NCBI GenBank assembly: GCA_038373885.1
Contig: JAWZYV010011897.1
Location: 682,001 to 746,000, forward strand
Origin: Cheiracanthium punctorium
Taxonomy: Eukaryota; Arthropoda; Arachnida; Araneae; Cheiracanthiidae
DNA: 64,000 nucleotides
Direction: 5' to 3'
Part shown: positions 62,583 through 64,000 of the stretch, in pieces
How the letters are laid out: the number at the start of each line of letters is the position of its first letter
Numbering within the stretch: position 1 is the first letter of the stretch
The notes under the pieces: model-generated
The model's input: only the letters and a program-made list of their open reading frames with translations
Told to the model about the DNA's origin: nothing
Database searches by the model: none
Program-made: the position numbers and the translations under genes

Positions 62583-63060
62583 CGTTTTCCCAAACCCTCA
62601 AGACTTCACGCACTTGGCGAAAACAGGAGGGAGCCAACGGTTTGGCGGAAGAGAGATGTGCATTGCGAAAGCCACCCTCTCATCAGGGCTATAGAATCAC
62701 AAGGGCTGGGTCAATCGCCTGCGAGCAGACTTCGTGCGATTACACGATCAACTGTAATCGATTACAAGAATTGATATGGATTACGATTACGATTACTAAC
62801 AATTTCCAAATAGATTATGACTAGTGAATATTAATTTAGTAAAATAACAGTAATCTTGATGTTAAAGAAATCAAATATCAAAAGAATTCTATAATAATGC
62901 AATTTTATCATAGCATTTTTGAAAAATTTGTAAAATATTATTTTAGTCATCGATTACAGTCGATTGTAATCGGCACGAAGTCTGCCTGCGAGAAGTGAAG
63001 ACAGGGGGGATAACTGAAGACGTACTATGGTTCCCGCGTGAAAGGGAGAAGTCGTGGAGA
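62583..63060. other. GC-richer segment of unknown origin, carrying a hAT insertion
   Basis: Sequence such as CACTTGGCGAAAACAGGAGG and TTCCCGCGTGAAAGGGAGAA is distinctly less AT-rich than the window. It directly follows the truncated Helitron and is interrupted by the hAT element at 62726. I do not recognise a gene, structural RNA or known repeat in it. It could be captured host sequence or another repeat family. Confidence 0.5.
62726..62984. mobile_element. hAT-type MITE, 259 bp, intact duplication
   Basis: Left CAGACTTCGTGCGATTACA and, inverted, right CAGACTTCGTGCCGATTACA. Perfect 8-bp duplications CCTGCGAG at 62718-62725 and 62985-62992. Subterminal GTAATCGATTACA and GATTACGATTACGATTAC repeats are present. 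Non-coding. Confidence 0.9.
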
Positions 63061-63382
63061 TAATGTTTTCTCAATGACTTTTATTAGATTTTTCTCACTT
63101 AAAATGTTATCTATGACATTTAAGATTTAGTGTGATATATTTTTAGGAAAAATTAAAACAATTGCTTTTGTGAATCCCTTTCTATTAGTAATATATAATA
63201 TACATAGGCTCTCAAAAATATATTCAAGTAGAAACCAGATTTTCTGCTTTGAGATAAAGTAATGAATATAGGATTGTTTTCTAAAAAAAGAAAGAAAAGA
63301 ATCATTCAAAATAAAACATTATGCACCAACTTTCTTTATATATATGTGTGTGTGTGTATGTGTTTAAATGTTAAAAAATATA
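63061..63382. other. Non-coding AT-rich stretch, no gene seen
   Basis: It contains a TATG/GT microsatellite near 63340-63362. Nothing else recognised. Confidence 0.5.
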
Positions 63383-64000
63383 CAGTAAAACCCATTTAAA
63401 AAATTCCCGCCTAAAAAGTTCTTATTTGCGGTTCCCTATTTTTTCCTATTCTTACAATGTGAAAACAACCCGTTTAAAAAGTTTCGTTCCAAACACTTTC
63501 CTGCTTAAAAAGTCTTTTTTCACTTCTAAGTTTACATTCAGAGCGTGTTTACATGTGACTTTCGTTTTTTGTTTTGTTTTGTTTTTAATTTTTTTCCCTT
63601 TCTTATTACTGTTTGAAAAATCAATTTTTAGAACTGAAAAAGTATGGAATTGGCCAGTGAAATGCTAACAGTGCATGAAATTAATGAAGTTACAGAAAAT
63701 TAAGAAATGAGCTAAACTGAATAAGAGATTGCAGAAATTCTTAGTTTTCCGGATGCTGTAATAGGACTAGAAACTTTTCATCGTCTTATTAAAAGTGTTG
63801 AAGATAATTTTTTTTTAAATGAAAGACCAATTGAAGATCGCCGGTAAAAACACAAAAACTAAATTTTTTATTTATTTATTTTTTTTTTTTTTCGTCTGTA
63901 AAGTCGATTCTAATAATGCTTAAAGCTGATATTTTTGAAAAGATTTCATGTAAAATAGTTAATTTTATTGTTTTACTTTATTAACTAATTTTTTAAGGTG
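63383..64000 (+). mobile_element. pogo/Tigger-type element, 5' part, cut by the window end
   Basis: It starts CAGTAAAACCCATTTAAAAA directly after TA, a pogo-style terminus. AAAAAGT motifs repeat behind it (CCTAAAAAGTTC, GTTTAAAAAGTTTC, CTTAAAAAGTC). It carries a transposase remnant at 63725-63847. The opposite terminus is not reached before base 64000. Confidence 0.55.
63725..63847 (+). pseudogene. Remnant of a pogo/Tigger-type transposase C-terminus
   Basis: The open frame from GAG at 63725 to TAA at 63845-63847 includes LSFPDAVIGLETFHRLIK and ends in an acidic/polar tail with PIEDRR. A leucine-rich amphipathic segment of this kind near the stop is typical of the C-terminal end of pogo/Tigger (jerky/CENP-B-like) transposases. 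An upstream piece from ATG at 63644 is cut by stops and in another frame. The DDE catalytic core is missing, so this is a non-functional relic. Confidence 0.45.

Noticed and set aside
1..64000. CRISPR arrays, bacterial operons, riboswitches or prophage
   Set aside because: Composition, microsatellites, SINEs and transposon types are eukaryotic. The only spaced repeats are the satellite-like array at 20850 and the Helitron internal repeats.

Overview
This is an AT-rich eukaryotic window with no protein-coding gene that I can recognise. The longest open frames are about 125 codons, have no family signature, and mostly run through repeats. The repeat content is hAT, Tc1/mariner, pogo/Tigger, piggyBac-like and Helitron non-autonomous elements plus tRNA-derived SINEs. 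That points to an invertebrate animal, most likely an arthropod. A spider or other chelicerate is possible, but this is an inference from repeat style only. The window is probably intergenic or lies inside a very long intron.

Layout. 1-6.5 kb: AT-rich sequence with homopolymer tracts. 6.5-8.1 kb: a SINE, a possible untranslated first exon (donor at 7700) and a hAT MITE. 9.9-11.9 kb: a foldback mariner-type MITE, a foldback piggyBac-like MITE, then a CpG-containing promoter/first-exon candidate with an NRF1-like site and a good splice donor at 11929. 12-20.8 kb: mostly featureless, with SINE pieces and one strong hairpin. 20.85-21.4 kb: a two-level tandem repeat. 21.4-33 kb: hAT pieces, a SINE, a TA microsatellite, a pogo end and a Tc1 transposase remnant. 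33-38.5 kb: SINEs of two families, a pogo MITE and piggyBac-like elements. 42.4-44.7 kb: a piggyBac-like element split by a hAT insertion, then a second foldback mariner-type MITE. 48.5-55.3 kb: the densest transposon stack (second piggyBac-like family, a mariner-like element with a nested hairpin element, two hAT MITEs, pogo MITE, SINE). 60.1-62.6 kb: two head-to-tail Helitrons with about 156-bp internal tandem repeats. 62.6-63.1 kb: a GC-richer segment carrying a hAT insertion. 63.4-64 kb: the start of a pogo-type element that retains a transposase C-terminal remnant and runs off the window.

Nothing here forms an operon or pathway. The window is best read as a record of layered transposition. 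Several layers can be ordered in time from target-site duplications: 8-bp for hAT, TTAA for piggyBac, TA for mariner and pogo, TTA for a small Harbinger-like element. The strongest signals are a foldback piggyBac-like family, one copy of which has complementary substitutions in both arms, a hAT nested in another copy with an intact 8-bp duplication, and the tandem Helitrons. Three possible exons are listed at low confidence.
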